From Macrotrachela quadricornifera (Eukaryota; Rotifera; Eurotatoria; Philodinida; Philodinidae), in contig JAJEKB010020179.1 of the NCBI GenBank assembly GCA_022393335.1, forward strand, positions 200,492 through 264,491: a DNA stretch of 64,000 bases. The letters are read 5' to 3'. Position numbers and translations under genes: made by a program. Under the pieces are notes generated by a model. It was not told the origin of the DNA. It searched no databases and was given only the letters and a program-made list of their open reading frames with translations. Of this stretch, positions 11,315 through 23,567 are shown piece by piece; position 1 is the stretch's first letter, and the number at the start of each line of letters is the position of its first letter.

Positions 11315-12417
11315 TCTTCATATTGTTTTTAAAATTGAGATCCTTTCTGTCAAAGTTAATGGTTTATCTAATTGAGTTTCAGAGACATTACAGTATTATT
11401 TCCGAAAAACTTAAAATTTAGTTTGTGCCGTCTAAAGAAAACAGTGAAATTAGAATAAGATTGCGAAAGGCTCTTAAACAGATATCTGTTGCTTTTAAAT
11501 CAGAATCGACTCTGATTTTTTCTAGATTTTCGGAAATATGTTACCAATTTTGTTGGCTGAATCTTTGCAGATTTTTATAAAAAGAACAAAAGAGAAATAA
11601 ACATAGAGTGAAAATTCTTAAACCTAATTTATAAATCGATCAGTATATTCATCTACATGTTTCATGTTATTACAGCTTTAATCTTCAATATCGTAATTTC
11701 TTAGTGAATTTTTAACTGATCTCATATTTCAATTTTATATGTATATAAATTATTCCAAAAACAAAAACTCGGAAATGGTTGAAAGTAAAGATAAAAGCTA
11801 ACTTTTTAGACTTTTTTTCAAGTCTCCTTAGGACTTATATAAACAAAATCCTACGCCAAAAGTAAGATGACATCTGGGGAGGTTCTCTCGCTAATATCAA
11901 GCTTGGAGAAGCTTTTCGCATATTTCTCCATCAAAAAAAAATTCAACAAGGGATTATTTTTATAAAATTTAATCTTTCTTTCTCAGTGGCAGTAACCAAA
12001 ACAACAAAAGGAAATGAGTTTTCTCATAAGTATTTGGAAAAATTTTTATGTGTGCAAATGCATGTCGAAATCTGATTTTTTTTCTCACAAGTTGTTTATT
12101 ATTCCTGCATAAGGAATTAAATGAAAGAATGTTAAGATATTCACAAGTGTCTATTTGAAATTTTTGCAAAGTTGATACTACTAGATTTTATTAATCTGCC
12201 TCTAATTTCTTTCTTGAAATGAAAGAGAACGCGTTCAAGTGTTGTACCAGAAATGATTCTTCAAGTTTGACAAGAATAACTGTAAAAAGAAAACATTTTT
12301 TTACAAAGATGAAAAATTTATTTCAATCAAATTAAGTTTTTGAAAAAAGTATTGATTATTTGAACGAGTCTTTATCAAGTGTGTCTAACAACAAACATGT
12401 AAAAAATTGGGTATGTG
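11315..12417. other. Non-coding; starts with copy of the window's left edge
   Basis: 11315-11460 duplicates 1-150. The remaining AT-rich sequence shows no coding or RNA feature. Confidence 0.5.
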
Positions 12418-13078
12418 TAAAACATGATAACACTCACTAACACTGAACTTTTCAACGGACAGGGAAACCATATCTACATACATCCAGAACTCGATGAAAT
12501 ATTCTCGCAAACATTCACTAATAGCAATTCCTAAATGCTTTTCAGATGCCTGAATATCTCTCAAACTCGAAAATCTTGAGCAAATATACATTAACATCCA
12601 CAGATGGCTGTAATCTATCATATGAGATAGTAAAGTATGAATTTTGAGCCAGCTATATTCGACACTAGCTAGCTCAAAATGAGTATTTACATATTCTATC
12701 TATCGAACTTAGATGGCGGGTGAATGTTTTACACTGTTTGTGAAGCACTGTTACCGTATGTCAATCTAAATATTTATGATAGGAGATGATATTTTGCTGA
12801 AATCCTAATTTCGGTACTTATGAACGCTTGCGACGATAAAAATGGCTCAAAATCCATACTTTACTATGTCATATGATAGACTACAGCCATCTGTGGATGT
12901 TAATGTATATTTGCTCAAGATTTTCGAATTTGAGAGATATTGAGGCATTTGAAAAGCATTTAGGAATTGCTATTAGTGAATGTTTGCGAGAATATTTCAT
13001 CGAGTTCTGGATGTATGTAGATATGGTTTTCCCTGTCCGTTGAAAAGTTGAGTGTTAACGGGTGTCATCATGTTTTGC
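12418..13078. mobile_element. Foldback element with ~245-bp inverted arms
   Basis: Arm 12418-12662 and arm about 12838-13078 are reverse complements at about 90% by eye; 'catccacagatggctgta' and 'ggaattgctattagtgaatg' are shared. The termini read taaaacatgat(a/g)acac. The middle (12663-12837) is unique. Open frames over both arms (for example 12385-12621 and 12997-13245) are mirror images and not genes. Confidence 0.85.
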
Positions 13079-14538
13079 AAATACTCTAAAGAATTGAACC
13101 GTCTGCAACTTTTTTGCATGTCGCGCTTAGAAACAATTGTCAAGTTAACACATTCAATCCGAGAGTGGATCTCATTGTATTGTAACAAGAAACTTAAGAG
13201 AAAAACACTTTCTTTTTCCTTTGTCTTAGTCAGCAGATTGCACATAATATGACATCTGCTCTACTTTCGGTATAATTTGAATCATTTACAACATAAAATG
13301 ATGAATCTTATTGAAACATCAAGATAAAAAAGGGTCACAATCAGAATAGAAGGTGTTGATTTTCTTCTAGAAATCAACATAGCTCTTTCGGATATTGCAT
13401 GCGAATCCTTCCTTTTTCAAGCTTATGATCAACAAGTTTCTGCTTCGAATAGCTTGCTGTTTTTTTTATCTCAGATCAGGTTTATTTTAACTCAGACAGT
13501 CCATCTGCTGTCATATGTAGGAAAAAGAAAACAGCGAATGAGGGCAAAATCAAAAAGGACAATATATGTTAAAGGCTGTACCTCCTAGCTCAACATAAAA
13601 ATATAGAATTTTTTCAATGTCAAAAACTGATACAACTTTTTTGTATCTTTAATCCTGGTGCTACCAAGTGAAGTTATTTTTGACTTCATATGAATCTCAT
13701 TCACAATAACAGCTGAACTACTGAAAATTTGTACGCACATACTTTATCAAGTATAGAGATTAAGAGAAAGAACTATATGTTTATTACGTGAGATATTGAG
13801 TAACTTGAAAGAAAAAAATTACAATCGTTATATGAATTCTAACATAATAGAAAAATCTATATTGGTGTTTTTTTGTAGTGACAAACCTAATCTCTAATGT
13901 TTTTTCTATGAAAATTAAACCTAGTTTATGTTATTTATTCAAGCAAAAGATGATCCTTCTAGCTTTAATATTAAAAACCTGAAATATACGCGTACTGATA
14001 TGATGATCATTAATGTGTTACTTCTCATTACCAAGAGATTCATTTAAAAAACTTCTTGAAAACAATGCTCAGCTATAAAATAAGCTTTTCTAAAAGTTCT
14101 ATGTTCATAAATTGAACTATCACTGAATTATAAATCTCTAAAGAGAAATAGATGCATATCCTGTACAGTGATGGTTCCCGTATACTGATACCAATTTTTG
14201 AATGAATGACGAATTTCAAATGGAATTTATATGGTAAAATACCTGGAAGATATTATTACATAATATTGGATTAGTCGATACAAAAGAAAATGTTTCCTTT
14301 TCAGAGTCATAAATCTCAAAGAAAAAATTCATACTGCCTGTTATAACTTAATAAGAATTTGAGAAATCGATGTCTTCTACTTATATACCCAGTGGAATAT
14401 GTGCACATAGATTTTCAGTATTATAGCTCTCTTACAGTGGTTGGAATCGAAGTGAAGTCAAAAATGATCTGGCTTGATAACACTACGTTTAAAAAATTTC
14501 AGTTCATAATATACAGTATCACTTAGACCATAACAAAG
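13079..14538. other. AT-rich non-coding stretch
   Basis: Nothing recognised on either strand. Confidence 0.45.
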
Positions 14539-15480
14539 GCAGGCACGTCCGCAGGAATTTTTTTGAGGGGGGGATCGACAATTTTGGAGTGACGACCATC
14601 ACAGAAGAAAGCTAGTTTTTCTCCTGTAAACTCTGTCCAATCTATATCCCTTCAATGGCACGCGATTTATTCAAAGCTGATGGTTCCCGAAAATGGAAGA
14701 AATTCGAGGTTCAACACAGCAGCATTCCGAGACAGTCGAAATTAGAGTGGCAATATGTGAATTATTTTGTTATAATTAGGAATACGCAAAAATGTTGTAG
14801 CTTTCAACCGACGTCTAGATAAAAAGTCAAACTTGAGATAAGTTCATAAATTCCTAGATAAACTCAAAACTATTCTTTGCGCAGCAAAAATTAATGTTGA
14901 TTCGTGAAAGCCTCTTGATGATCGAGTAACTCTTACTAACAGAAACATTTTTTAGTCATTTTTGTCGCCAAAGGTGGCAACACTCGCAAAAATTCTCAAA
15001 CAATGTGACCATTATCTAGTGGTATGATAAACTTTTTAGCTGATACTGAGTTTCCAAAAAATAGAAAAACTAGATATTTTAAAAAACAATTAATTTGTCA
15101 CAAAAAAATCATGTTTCTCAGAAATTTTAATCATTCTTCCGTCGGTGAAATAATCCTATTATATAAAATTGTTACAAAGTCGAAGAAAAGTTTAGTTCAA
15201 GTCTTTCGAAATTAACGAAAGAAATAGTTTACACACTTCCGTAATTTTGAGAAATGGTGCTGCGTTAGTTCATTCAAGATGAGAAAAAGGTGGGGTTTGA
15301 ATCTCTACAAATTGCAGAGAGATTTTGCACAAATTGACTCAAAATTAGAGAAAGCTCGTTAAAAACTGCTCCAAACTCTGGAAAAGTGCATTGAAAATTT
15401 CTTCTAAAATTCTTCCAGGTATTTAAAACTGGGGGGGGGGGGATCGGTCTCCTCAATCCCCCCTCTGGGGACGTCCCTGC
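14539..15480. mobile_element. TIR element with GCAGG(C/G)ACGTCC ends and G-tracts
   Basis: 'gcaggcacgtccgcagg' at 14539 pairs with 'ctggggacgtccctgc' ending at 15480. Each end is followed inwardly by a G/C run (gaggggggg; ccccccctc) and a 'gatcg' word. The interior (about 900 bp) has no transposase. The CAGGGACGTCC type of end resembles hAT termini, but no 8-bp duplication was seen, so the class is open. Confidence 0.65.
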
Positions 15481-15614
15481 TATGTGACCTTTGACCCTGA
15501 CACAAACTTTTTTTTTCGCATATAACCCTCCTTTCAGCCGAGAAAATCAATAGTTATTTAATTTGCTACTTTATTTAAAATTTGACTAAAAGATTAGTTT
15601 GGTTTGTGTTTTAG

Positions 15615-17161
15615 CTATTTTGTTCTCCTAGCTGTCTAAATGGTGGAACTTGCATTGCTAATAATACATGTCAATGTATAAATGATGTTTGGACTGGATC
15701 TTATTGTCAAACACGTAAGAAAAGTATGTGAAAAACAGATTTTTTTGTTTGTAAATAATTTTCTCGTCAATAAAGCTGTTAGGATTTTATGGGCGTTTGA
15801 CAATAATCTTCAAGATTTCTACAATAATTATCCAGATGTTGGATTGAATAATCCAACGTATCATTCTCCAGGTATTAATGGATATGGAACATGTCTCTAT
15901 CTTAATAGTGCATTCAATCAATCTGTAGTTATTCATTCTCCACCTTTTCTTAATATGGCTTATACATCATTTTCTCTTGTTGCATGGGTCTATGCTACAT
16001 CATTTCACAATACAAATATAAATGGATTTCATTCTGATAATGCGATATTTGGTCAATTTGAAAATAATACATTAGATCGTTCACTTCATATTGTTGTTCG
16101 AAATCAAAAAAACTATTTAGGCTTTCATGATGATAATATTCAAGGAAAAATAACACTTTATACTAATCGATGGTATCATGTATGACTTTTTTAAAAGTAT
16201 AATATAATTTTAGAATTAAAATCTATTTTAGATGGCATATATCTATGATTATTCAAATTTGACACAATATGTATATGTTAATGGAATACTTGATGTTTCT
16301 GGAAGTCCAAAAGATCCATATAAAGGTTTGAAAGGTGATTTAACTATTGGTACAAATGGCGTTAACTTTCCTAATAATTATTGGAATGGTTATGTTGATC
16401 AAATAGCTTACTTTTCTCGTGCAAAAACGTAAAAAAAAATATTTATTAATAATATGAGAAATTAGTCGAATTAAATTATATATATTTATTTTAGTGCAAC
16501 AGAAGTTCTTCGTGATGCAACCCTAACAGTATCTTATAACTTTGATAATAATCTTCTTGATAATGGTCCATTAGGTATTAATGGAACAGGTGAAAATTAT
16601 CAATATTCAACATTTGGTCGAGTTAATCAATGTTTATCTTTATCAAAGAATCAATCATATGTTCACGCTACAGGACTTGTTTTATTAGGTACTAGTAGTC
16701 AATCATATTCATTTTCAATTTGGATTAAACCAATAGTAGTTACACACGGAACAATTATTCATATTTCACAATTCACATCAGGTTATGGATGGTGCTTATC
16801 CGTTTTAGGTTTTACAAATACAGGTGCTATTAGTGTACAAAGTTGGAATTCAACTATTGTTAGTTTCACCGGTCCTACCGTTACATCGAATGTCTGGACA
16901 CATATAGCGATTACTTATTCATTATTGAATGGTCTTCATTTATGGATTAATGGAACTCAATATGGTTCTGGTATAAGTGCTTTTAAATTCATAAGTGCTG
17001 ACGCTCCTGTTATTACAACACTTGGTTCATCTCTTAATGACACATATACTTGTACCACTAAGGTTATTCAGATGGGACAGTATATTGGATATATAGATGA
17101 ATTTGCATTATATTCAAGAGAACTTTCTACAACTGATATATTCAATCTCGCTAATCCATAA
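15615..17161 (+). CDS. EGF-like + two LamG/concanavalin-like domains (5' partial gene)
   Basis: Four exons join in frame to 455 residues: 15615-15714, 15776-16179, 16232-16428 and 16495-17161 (TAA). All introns are short GT-AG (52-66 bp). Exon 1 encodes an EGF-like module with six cysteines (CSPSCLNGGTC...CQC...YC). Exons 2-3 form one LamG-like sandwich (ILWAFDNNLQD, then LYLNSAF, FSLVAWVY, NRWYH, YVNG and DQIAYFSRAKT). Exon 4 forms a second (VSYNFDNNLLD, FSIWIKP, WTHIAITY, LWINGTQYG, and IDEFALYSREL). Such proteins are secreted or on the cell surface. The acceptor before exon 1 (gtgttttag) and the lack of a methionine or signal peptide show that 5' exons are missing; upstream is a TIR element. 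AATAAA is at 17297-17302. The ligand is unknown. Confidence 0.85.
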
Positions 17162-17949
17162 AATTTATTAGAAGGGCCAATGCCACTTTTAATTAAAAAG
17201 ACTTCATTTTTGAAAGATAGATTTTATAATGTTAACAAATTCGTTTCTTTTCCAATCTTTTCTTATTTGAAAATAATCAATAGTGAAGATTATTTCAATA
17301 AATACAAAATATATTAATTGTGTCATTACGTAATAGATTGCATGATCTTAATATAACAGCTAGGAACGGAAGTAAAATCAGTGATTTTACTTCCGTTATA
17401 AATTCAAAAAAATTTTCTACTAGTCAAAAAAGGTAATCAAATTTCTGTTGATAAAAATTCAGCATATTGTTCAAAATGACTGTTTATTAGTCATAAAACT
17501 TCTGCCTTTTATATGAAATAGCCTTTAAAATTCGATACCTGTTTTTACTATAAAAATGAGATCATTTACTTTTAACGAAATATTCTTAAATTCTTTTATT
17601 ACATGAGTGAAAGAGAAAGTAGATTCTTATTATTTTGAAAATGCGATTCGAATCTATAATTCAATGTAACTATAATTTTTTTGAAAAAAATAGTCTCTAC
17701 TTTATAAAATAATTTAAATTTGTTGATAGAATCTGTTCGTACAACCGAAGACGGTAAGATCTTAATATTTAGCCTTTTTGTGTTGGTTGATAAATAATCG
17801 AGATATAATTTAAAGGAAAAGATATATGAAAATACTATGTTTAACTACAATGACTAAAGGTAGCTATGTGCACACAGCACAACAGTAATTAAATCGTTAG
17901 CCAACTGATTTCAACATATATAGAACACAATACATTCCAACTTTTCCAC
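17162..17949. other. 3' flank with polyadenylation signal and a perfect hairpin
   Basis: AATAAA at 17297-17302 probably serves the EGF-LamG gene. The rest is AT-rich with no gene, apart from the hairpin at 17365-17397. Confidence 0.5.
17365..17397. repeat. Perfect 16-bp stem hairpin with 1-nt loop
   Basis: AACGGAAGTAAAATCA is followed by one G and then the exact reverse complement TGATTTTACTTCCGTT. It lies 204 bp after the stop codon of the EGF-LamG gene and 63 bp after its AATAAA. No function assigned. Confidence 0.9.
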
Positions 17950-18236
17950 ATTTTGACGAGCTAGCGATCGGACGCGTCTTTTCGTCTTCTTTGGAAAAAA
18001 GTGCTACTATATTTGAATCTTACGATTTCTTGTATACACTATTAGTGGAACTTATTTTACCTGGTTTACCTGTTGTATATTGTGATTAGTTGATCGAATT
18101 TTCAAAGTGTTATTTGGTTTTGATCATCTGGTGACCTAATTAACTTTAAAGTTAATTAGATATTTATTTATTTATTTATTAATTAAATTATATCATTTTA
18201 TATTCATTCACTGATAAACTTACTTTTGGTGGATAA

Positions 18237-19735
18237 ATGCCTTCAAAGAAAGGAGGTGGGGTGGTGCAGCCAAACGGACTAGTCTTCCGAATGACAAAGC
18301 ACAAAGGCCGGCAACGCAGACACAAAGGCCAACAACAACACAATTGACAAATTACACTACAGCTGGCATTAATACATTGGCTGGCAAGACCAACCAATCA
18401 AAGTTCTCGATTGCTCCTCTGATAGTTGAAGGTGTAAAATTGAACAAAATCCAACTGAACGACCTGATCAAGGAACAACTCAAGGACATCAAAATTGCTA
18501 ATATCCAACTTACTAGATCAGGCAGTTTTACATTATACGCAAGTGATGTGAGTTCATTTAATCGTATATTAAATGAGTTAACACCAATTATTGCAACAAA
18601 TGGTCAGGCATCAACTAAGATATATGTACCTCGTTCCATTCAGAGAGTACAAGATACTGAAAAAGTCGCTTTTGTTAAAAGAGTCGACTTAGAAATTCCA
18701 GAAAGTCGAATAACTGAAGCATTAAAGGATGTGGGACTTAATGCTATCGATGTTGTCCGACTTACTAATAGAGAACAAAATAAGCCGACCACAACAGTTA
18801 AAATAACATTTTACGACCCACAAAATCGTAATACATTTATACATACTGGCCTACAAGTGGATTCTATGCATTTCACAGCAGAACCAGCATCACAGAACAC
18901 CAAACCGGTCCAATGCTACTTATGCCTCAAATACAACCATGTTGAAAAGTACTGTAAGTCGAAGGATCAGTTATGTGCTCGATGCGGTGGTAATCACCGA
19001 GTTGAACACTCTACTGCTGCTGCTGACTTACTAAAATGTACAAATTGTAATGGTGCACACTTAGCTACATCAAATACTTGTCCAAAATACCAAGAGCAAG
19101 AGAAGCGATTGCTTGATCTGGTCAATCAATATTCATCAACAAATAAATTACCGTCAACGGTGCCAGCATTAAACAATCCAAATGAATTTCCATCATTACC
19201 AAGCTCATATCAACGACAACATGATCAATCACAAAATAATATGCTTGAAGAATTAGTTAATGCTTTAACAAGTAAAATGGAAAAGATTATGGAAGAAACC
19301 GCAACGCGGCTATTCAAATCACTTCAACAGAGAATCATCAAATTAGAAAAATCAATCTTAACTAAAGACAATATTGTTAAAGACGATTATGAAACACTTG
19401 ACTCTGATTCATCTGAAGAAGAAAGTCAAGTTGCGAAGCATATGAAGAAAATGCAAAAGCAAAGATTAGACCAAAGCAAAACGAATCTTCAAAACATGAA
19501 CACATCAAATACACCAAGTGATATTGCAACCACATCAACCATAGCATCTAACAACACATCAGCTAAAACAACAACAATCGAAAGTGACATCGTTATGAAA
19601 CCACCACGAAAACAAAAAGCCACAACGAAGCCAGCAAAGAGAACACGTTCTCCCAACAGCTCATTAGAATCATCGACAGTAGACAACAAAAATTTAAAGT
19701 CAAATAACAACGATGATCACATTATGTCACATTAA
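18237..19735 (+). pseudogene. LINE ORF1, gag-like zinc-knuckle protein (frameshifted near start)
   Basis: The start ATG at 18237 (MPSKKGGG) is followed at about 18258 by a 1-nt deletion in a GGT run, judged against the second copy (MPPKKGGGGGATKRT). The frame then continues intact from at least 18344 to TAA at 19735. The protein has a PRE-type RNA-binding region (KFSIAPLIVEG..., RVDLEIPESRI) and three zinc knuckles around 18914-19090: CYLCLKYNHVEKYC (CCHC), CARCGGNH and CTNCNGAHLATSNTC. A coiled/charged segment with a low-complexity Ser/Thr/Asn/Lys tail follows. Such proteins package the LINE RNA. Its 3' end overlaps ORF2 by 23 nt. Confidence 0.85.
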
Positions 19736-22406
19736 TATTAACACCATCATTAAACACAAAGACAAACTCTTAGCCAGATTCTCCAAATACGACGTCATCT
19801 CTGTGAATGAAACTAACCTGAAGAAGGAGCGCACGTTCTCTCTATTGGGTTATAACATTTACAGGAATGATCGAGTAGGAAAGTCTGGTGGCGGAGTATT
19901 ATTAGCAGTAAAACATCACATTAAATGTCGAGAAGTGCTGAACAAGACAACACAAAATAAAAATGAAGTTATAGCAGTGGAGATTGAAACAAAAAATTTC
20001 AAATCAATACTGATATCCTCCATTTATGTTCCTCCAACAGCAAAAATCGAGCTTAGTGTTTTTCACGAGCTATACAACATCAACAACAACTGCATTGTCG
20101 TAGGTGACCTTAACGCAACACTTCATCAAATGGGATCAGTAAGGGCCAATGTGAGAGGAAGACAGCTGCAAGAATTGTTTAAAGAAGGATTTATTGAAGG
20201 TGTCGATGATGATATTCCTACATTTGAGAAAAACGACTACGAAGTCAAGCTTGACTGGATCTTAGGCAGTCAGCCACTTTTATCGTTCGTATTAAATATA
20301 GAAACACACTCACCAATTGGTACATCATGCGGACACAAACCATTAACCTTCGACATCTCGGATGGAGCGGAACCAAGACCACCATCTCCAAGACTCTCAT
20401 TCAATTTTAAAGCAGCAAAATGGTTATTATTCAGAAGTAAATTAGACCAACAACTGATATTGTGGGACAGTAATCGTTGATTGGATTCATCATTAGATAT
20501 AGAAGAATATACGTCGTTTATTACCAACTCCATATTGGTAGCAACGAAAGAAGCCATTCCACCAGTTAAACAAAAGAATACATCATATTCACCAAGTGAA
20601 GCATCGAAAAACTTGATAAAATTAAAACATCAAGCTTATAGAAGATGGAAGAAGACTGGAGATTATATGGACAAACATCATTATTATAACTCCAAGATCT
20701 TACTAACAAACTCACTTAGAAATGATAGAAGACACAACTTTAACGAGTTAATGTCTTCATTATGTCAGAAGAAAATGTATTCAGATGCTGTTTGGCGAAC
20801 GGTACGCAAATTCCACAACAAACGGATTAAGCAAACCTATGCAAACGTCATGAAATACAACAACATCACAGCAACATCAGATAGAGAGAAGGCAGAACTA
20901 TTTGCAGATTATTTCCAAAATGAAGTCTACTCTCAATCTACTGATATATTGCCATTTCATGACCAAGTAACTCGTCAAGCAAGCATCATTAAAAATGGAT
21001 ATATAGCCAAATCGAACAAAACCAGATGGAAGCCAATCACTGTTAAAGAAGTTAAATCTCATCTTAAGCAGCTTCGAAACAGCTCCACTGGCCCAGACAA
21101 CATTCACAACAGGTGTCTTAAGAATTATTCAGAATTACTAGTCCAGCATCTAACCAATCTGTACAATCTGATTCTGAAGAAGGGCTATATTCCAGAACGG
21201 TGGAAACAGGCAAACATTATTCTTCTATTAAAGCCGAAAAAAGACAAGCAACATCCGTCAAGTTATCGGCCGATTAGTCTCCTTAGTTGCCTCGACAAAC
21301 TACTGGAGAAAATAATCAAGCAACGTCCAATGATTGAACTTAATCGACGAAACATCTTACCACAACATCAGGCAGGCTTTAGACCAGGCAAAAGCACTAT
21401 CTACAATATAGTAAGATTAGAACGATATGCCGATGGTAAGCTTAGGTGTGATCGTCGAAAGCTCCACTCGGCTGTCGTACTATTCGATATTAAAGCGGCT
21501 TTTGACTCGGTATGGCATGATGGTCTAATTTACAAACTTAATGATCTACGTCTTCCTCGTTACATTGTCCAATATTTGATCTCATTCTTACACAACAGAA
21601 CTGCGGCAATTGAAATTGAAAATGTATTATCACGTCCATTCAATCTTATGAGCGGTACTCCACAAGGATCTCCGTTATCACCATTACTATACATAATATT
21701 CACGGCAGATTCGATGAATGGAATACCGACTCATACGGAACACGGGTTATTCGCCGATGATACCGCTCTATGGACATCTGGAAATTCCATCAAAACTCTA
21801 TCTTCCAGATTGCAACAATCCATAGATGCATTCGAAAGTTGGTGCCAGTCATGGAAGCTCCAACTCCAACCAACAAAAACCGAACTGGTCCATTTCAGTA
21901 TACACCCAAGGAAGAAGTACAAACATCCAGTGGAGGTAACAGTTAGCAACACTACCATCAAACCACTGGATCATACAAGATACTTGGGTGTGATTATAGA
22001 CAAACAACTTAAATGGCGAAGACATCTCGACCATATCGAAAGCAAGATTGGTCCATGAATCAGTCTTCTCCGATATCTGTCGAGAACGGCATATGAACCC
22101 AATATGAAGACGATGATAAACATCTTCAAATCAATTGTCCGTACAATCATTATTTATGGTTATCCTGTTCTACTGACAGCTGATACAAAAGTATGGAACC
22201 GTTTGCAGATCATGCAAAACAAAGCATTAAGAGCTGCACTCGGGTTACCAATTTATACATCTGTGGATTACATACATAAGATTAGCAATGTCCAGAAGAT
22301 CAAGGATTATGCAATTGGATCACTACATAAGTCAATCCAAATGGCAACCATGAATAATGATATTGTATTAAAAACTCATTTGCAACATATTTTTAATGCA
22401 ATTTAA
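19713..22406 (+). pseudogene. LINE ORF2: APE endonuclease + reverse transcriptase, two premature stops
   Basis: The endonuclease (19713 to about 20370) shows ITLCHININTI, VNETNL, GKSGGGVLLAV, VVGDLNA, KLDWILG and CGHKPLTFD. The RT (about 21170-22000) shows YRPISLLSC, QAGFRPGKST, LFDIKAAFDSVWHDGL, GTPQGSPLSPLLY, LFADDTALW and YLGVIIDKQLKW, with catalytic FADD. In-frame TGA codons at 20478-20480 and 22056-22058 split the frame. At the second site the other copy has CGA (Arg); at the first it has CGT, so the ancestral Arg codon is inferred. The frame otherwise runs to 22406, the same length as the intact copy. No RNase H or restriction-like endonuclease domain is seen. Confidence 0.95.
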
Positions 22407-23257
22407 AAACAACACCTACTATGTTATATATATGATCAACATCGATATACTAGACCAATGATGGGTCAATAAAATTCACATGGAAAATGTTATACGGGAA
22501 TCGATCATTACGAACCTGATATTACATTTACCCATATATTATTTTATTATACAATATGATAATGGATCAATATATTGGCTTATTCGTGGTCTGGTATTCA
22601 TTCAATACATTTACTCTGCTTCATTCTCATATCCAATATGAGGTTAAGTAGGTTTACCGGCTTATTCCAACAACATCGATTTATGTCTTTCATTTACCCT
22701 GCTTCATTTTCATATTCAGTACGAGGCAAAGTAGGTTTACCGGCTTATTCAAACAACATCGATTTATATCTTTCATTTACCCTGCTTCACTTCCATATCC
22801 AATATGAGGTGAGGCAGGTTTATCGGCTTATTCCAACAACATCGATTTACGTATTACATTTACTTCACTCCATCATCATATTCAATATGAAATGAAATCA
22901 AGTAAATGGCTTATTCGTATCAATATCATTAACACTTTTCTCTCGCTCGTCTCCTTCTTCATATCTAATATGAGAAGGAGCCAATTTTCTTGCTTGTTCG
23001 ATGATTTAATATCATCATAGTCGATTTTTTAATGCTTATATTGTGTTTTCCTCATATATACTTTTTCACTCTCCATATTATGTTCTTTCTCATTTATTTT
23101 ATACCATTTTTCTCTCGAGACATAAGACAACTGTCACGCGTCTCGTCGTTGTTTTTCTCTTCCAGCCTTGTGTAACATCGGTTGTGGAAATGTAACGGTT
23201 CTGATTTTATTTTAATAAACTAAATTAAGGCTTTGATTCCAAAAAAAAAAAAAAAAC
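22407..23257 (+). repeat. LINE 3' UTR with four 83-bp tandem units, AATAAA and poly(A)
   Basis: Units beginning 'cttattccaacaacatcgat' repeat every 83 bp (about 22578-22910). Each contains a small hairpin of the type TTCATAT(C/T)CA(A/G)TATGAGG. The same hairpin appears again at about 22956-22980 and in the 3' UTR of the second LINE. AATAAA at about 23212 and a 16-base A run at 23241-23256 mark the retrotransposed 3' end. Confidence 0.85.
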
Positions 23258-23567
23258 CTCATATTCGATATGAGAATGAAGGACAAGAAAAGAAATAGCT
23301 TCATGATAGAAACAAATAAGCAGTTGCTTTGACACCACCTCATATCTCATATAGAGATGAAGGACAGGAAAGGAAAGAAAAATGTAATAGCTGAATGACA
23401 CAAAGTTAATAAACGGATAGATTGACACACTTCTCGTTGTATATGAAGCAAACTCGTAGTATGCGATTCCGATATAACATTTTTTGTACAGATATGATTC
23501 ACCTAACAATAGTCTTCATTCTCGATGCTACTATTATATGTATAGTAGAGTGATTTCTTTTGCTATT
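23258..23567 (-). repeat. 3' UTR of second LINE with TATGAGG hairpins
   Basis: Read on the minus strand it holds two small hairpins (CATATCGAATATGAGG and TATATGAGATATGAGG), related to those in the tandem 3' UTR of copy 1. No 83-bp tandem array is present. An open frame over 23225-23509 carries no domain and is not taken as a gene. Confidence 0.7.

Larger units (their letters stand above)
17950..23257 (+). mobile_element. LINE (non-LTR) retrotransposon, full-length but inactivated, Jockey-like
   Basis: The order is 5' leader, gag-like ORF1 (18237-19735), ORF2 with endonuclease and reverse transcriptase (19713-22406), a 3' UTR with tandem repeats, AATAAA, and a poly(A) run at about 23241-23256. 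The 5' boundary near 17950 is set by a GACGAGC(C/T)AGCGATC block shared with the second copy's leader. A gag-like zinc-knuckle ORF1, an APE endonuclease and an RT without RNase H fit the Jockey side of the I/Jockey superfamily; the exact clade needs a tree. One frameshift and two nonsense codons inactivate it. Confidence 0.9.

Noticed and set aside
12385..13252. Several 60-80 codon frames
   Set aside because: They mirror one another across the arms of an inverted repeat; no domain.
20478..22058. Possibility that TGA is read as an amino acid (alternative code)
   Set aside because: TGA ends other genes here (for example the NHL gene), and at one of the two TGA sites in this ORF (22056-22058) the second LINE copy has CGA, so simple mutation explains the stops.
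22575..22895. 106-codon frame with repeated peptide
   Set aside because: Falls in the 83-bp tandem units of a LINE 3' UTR.
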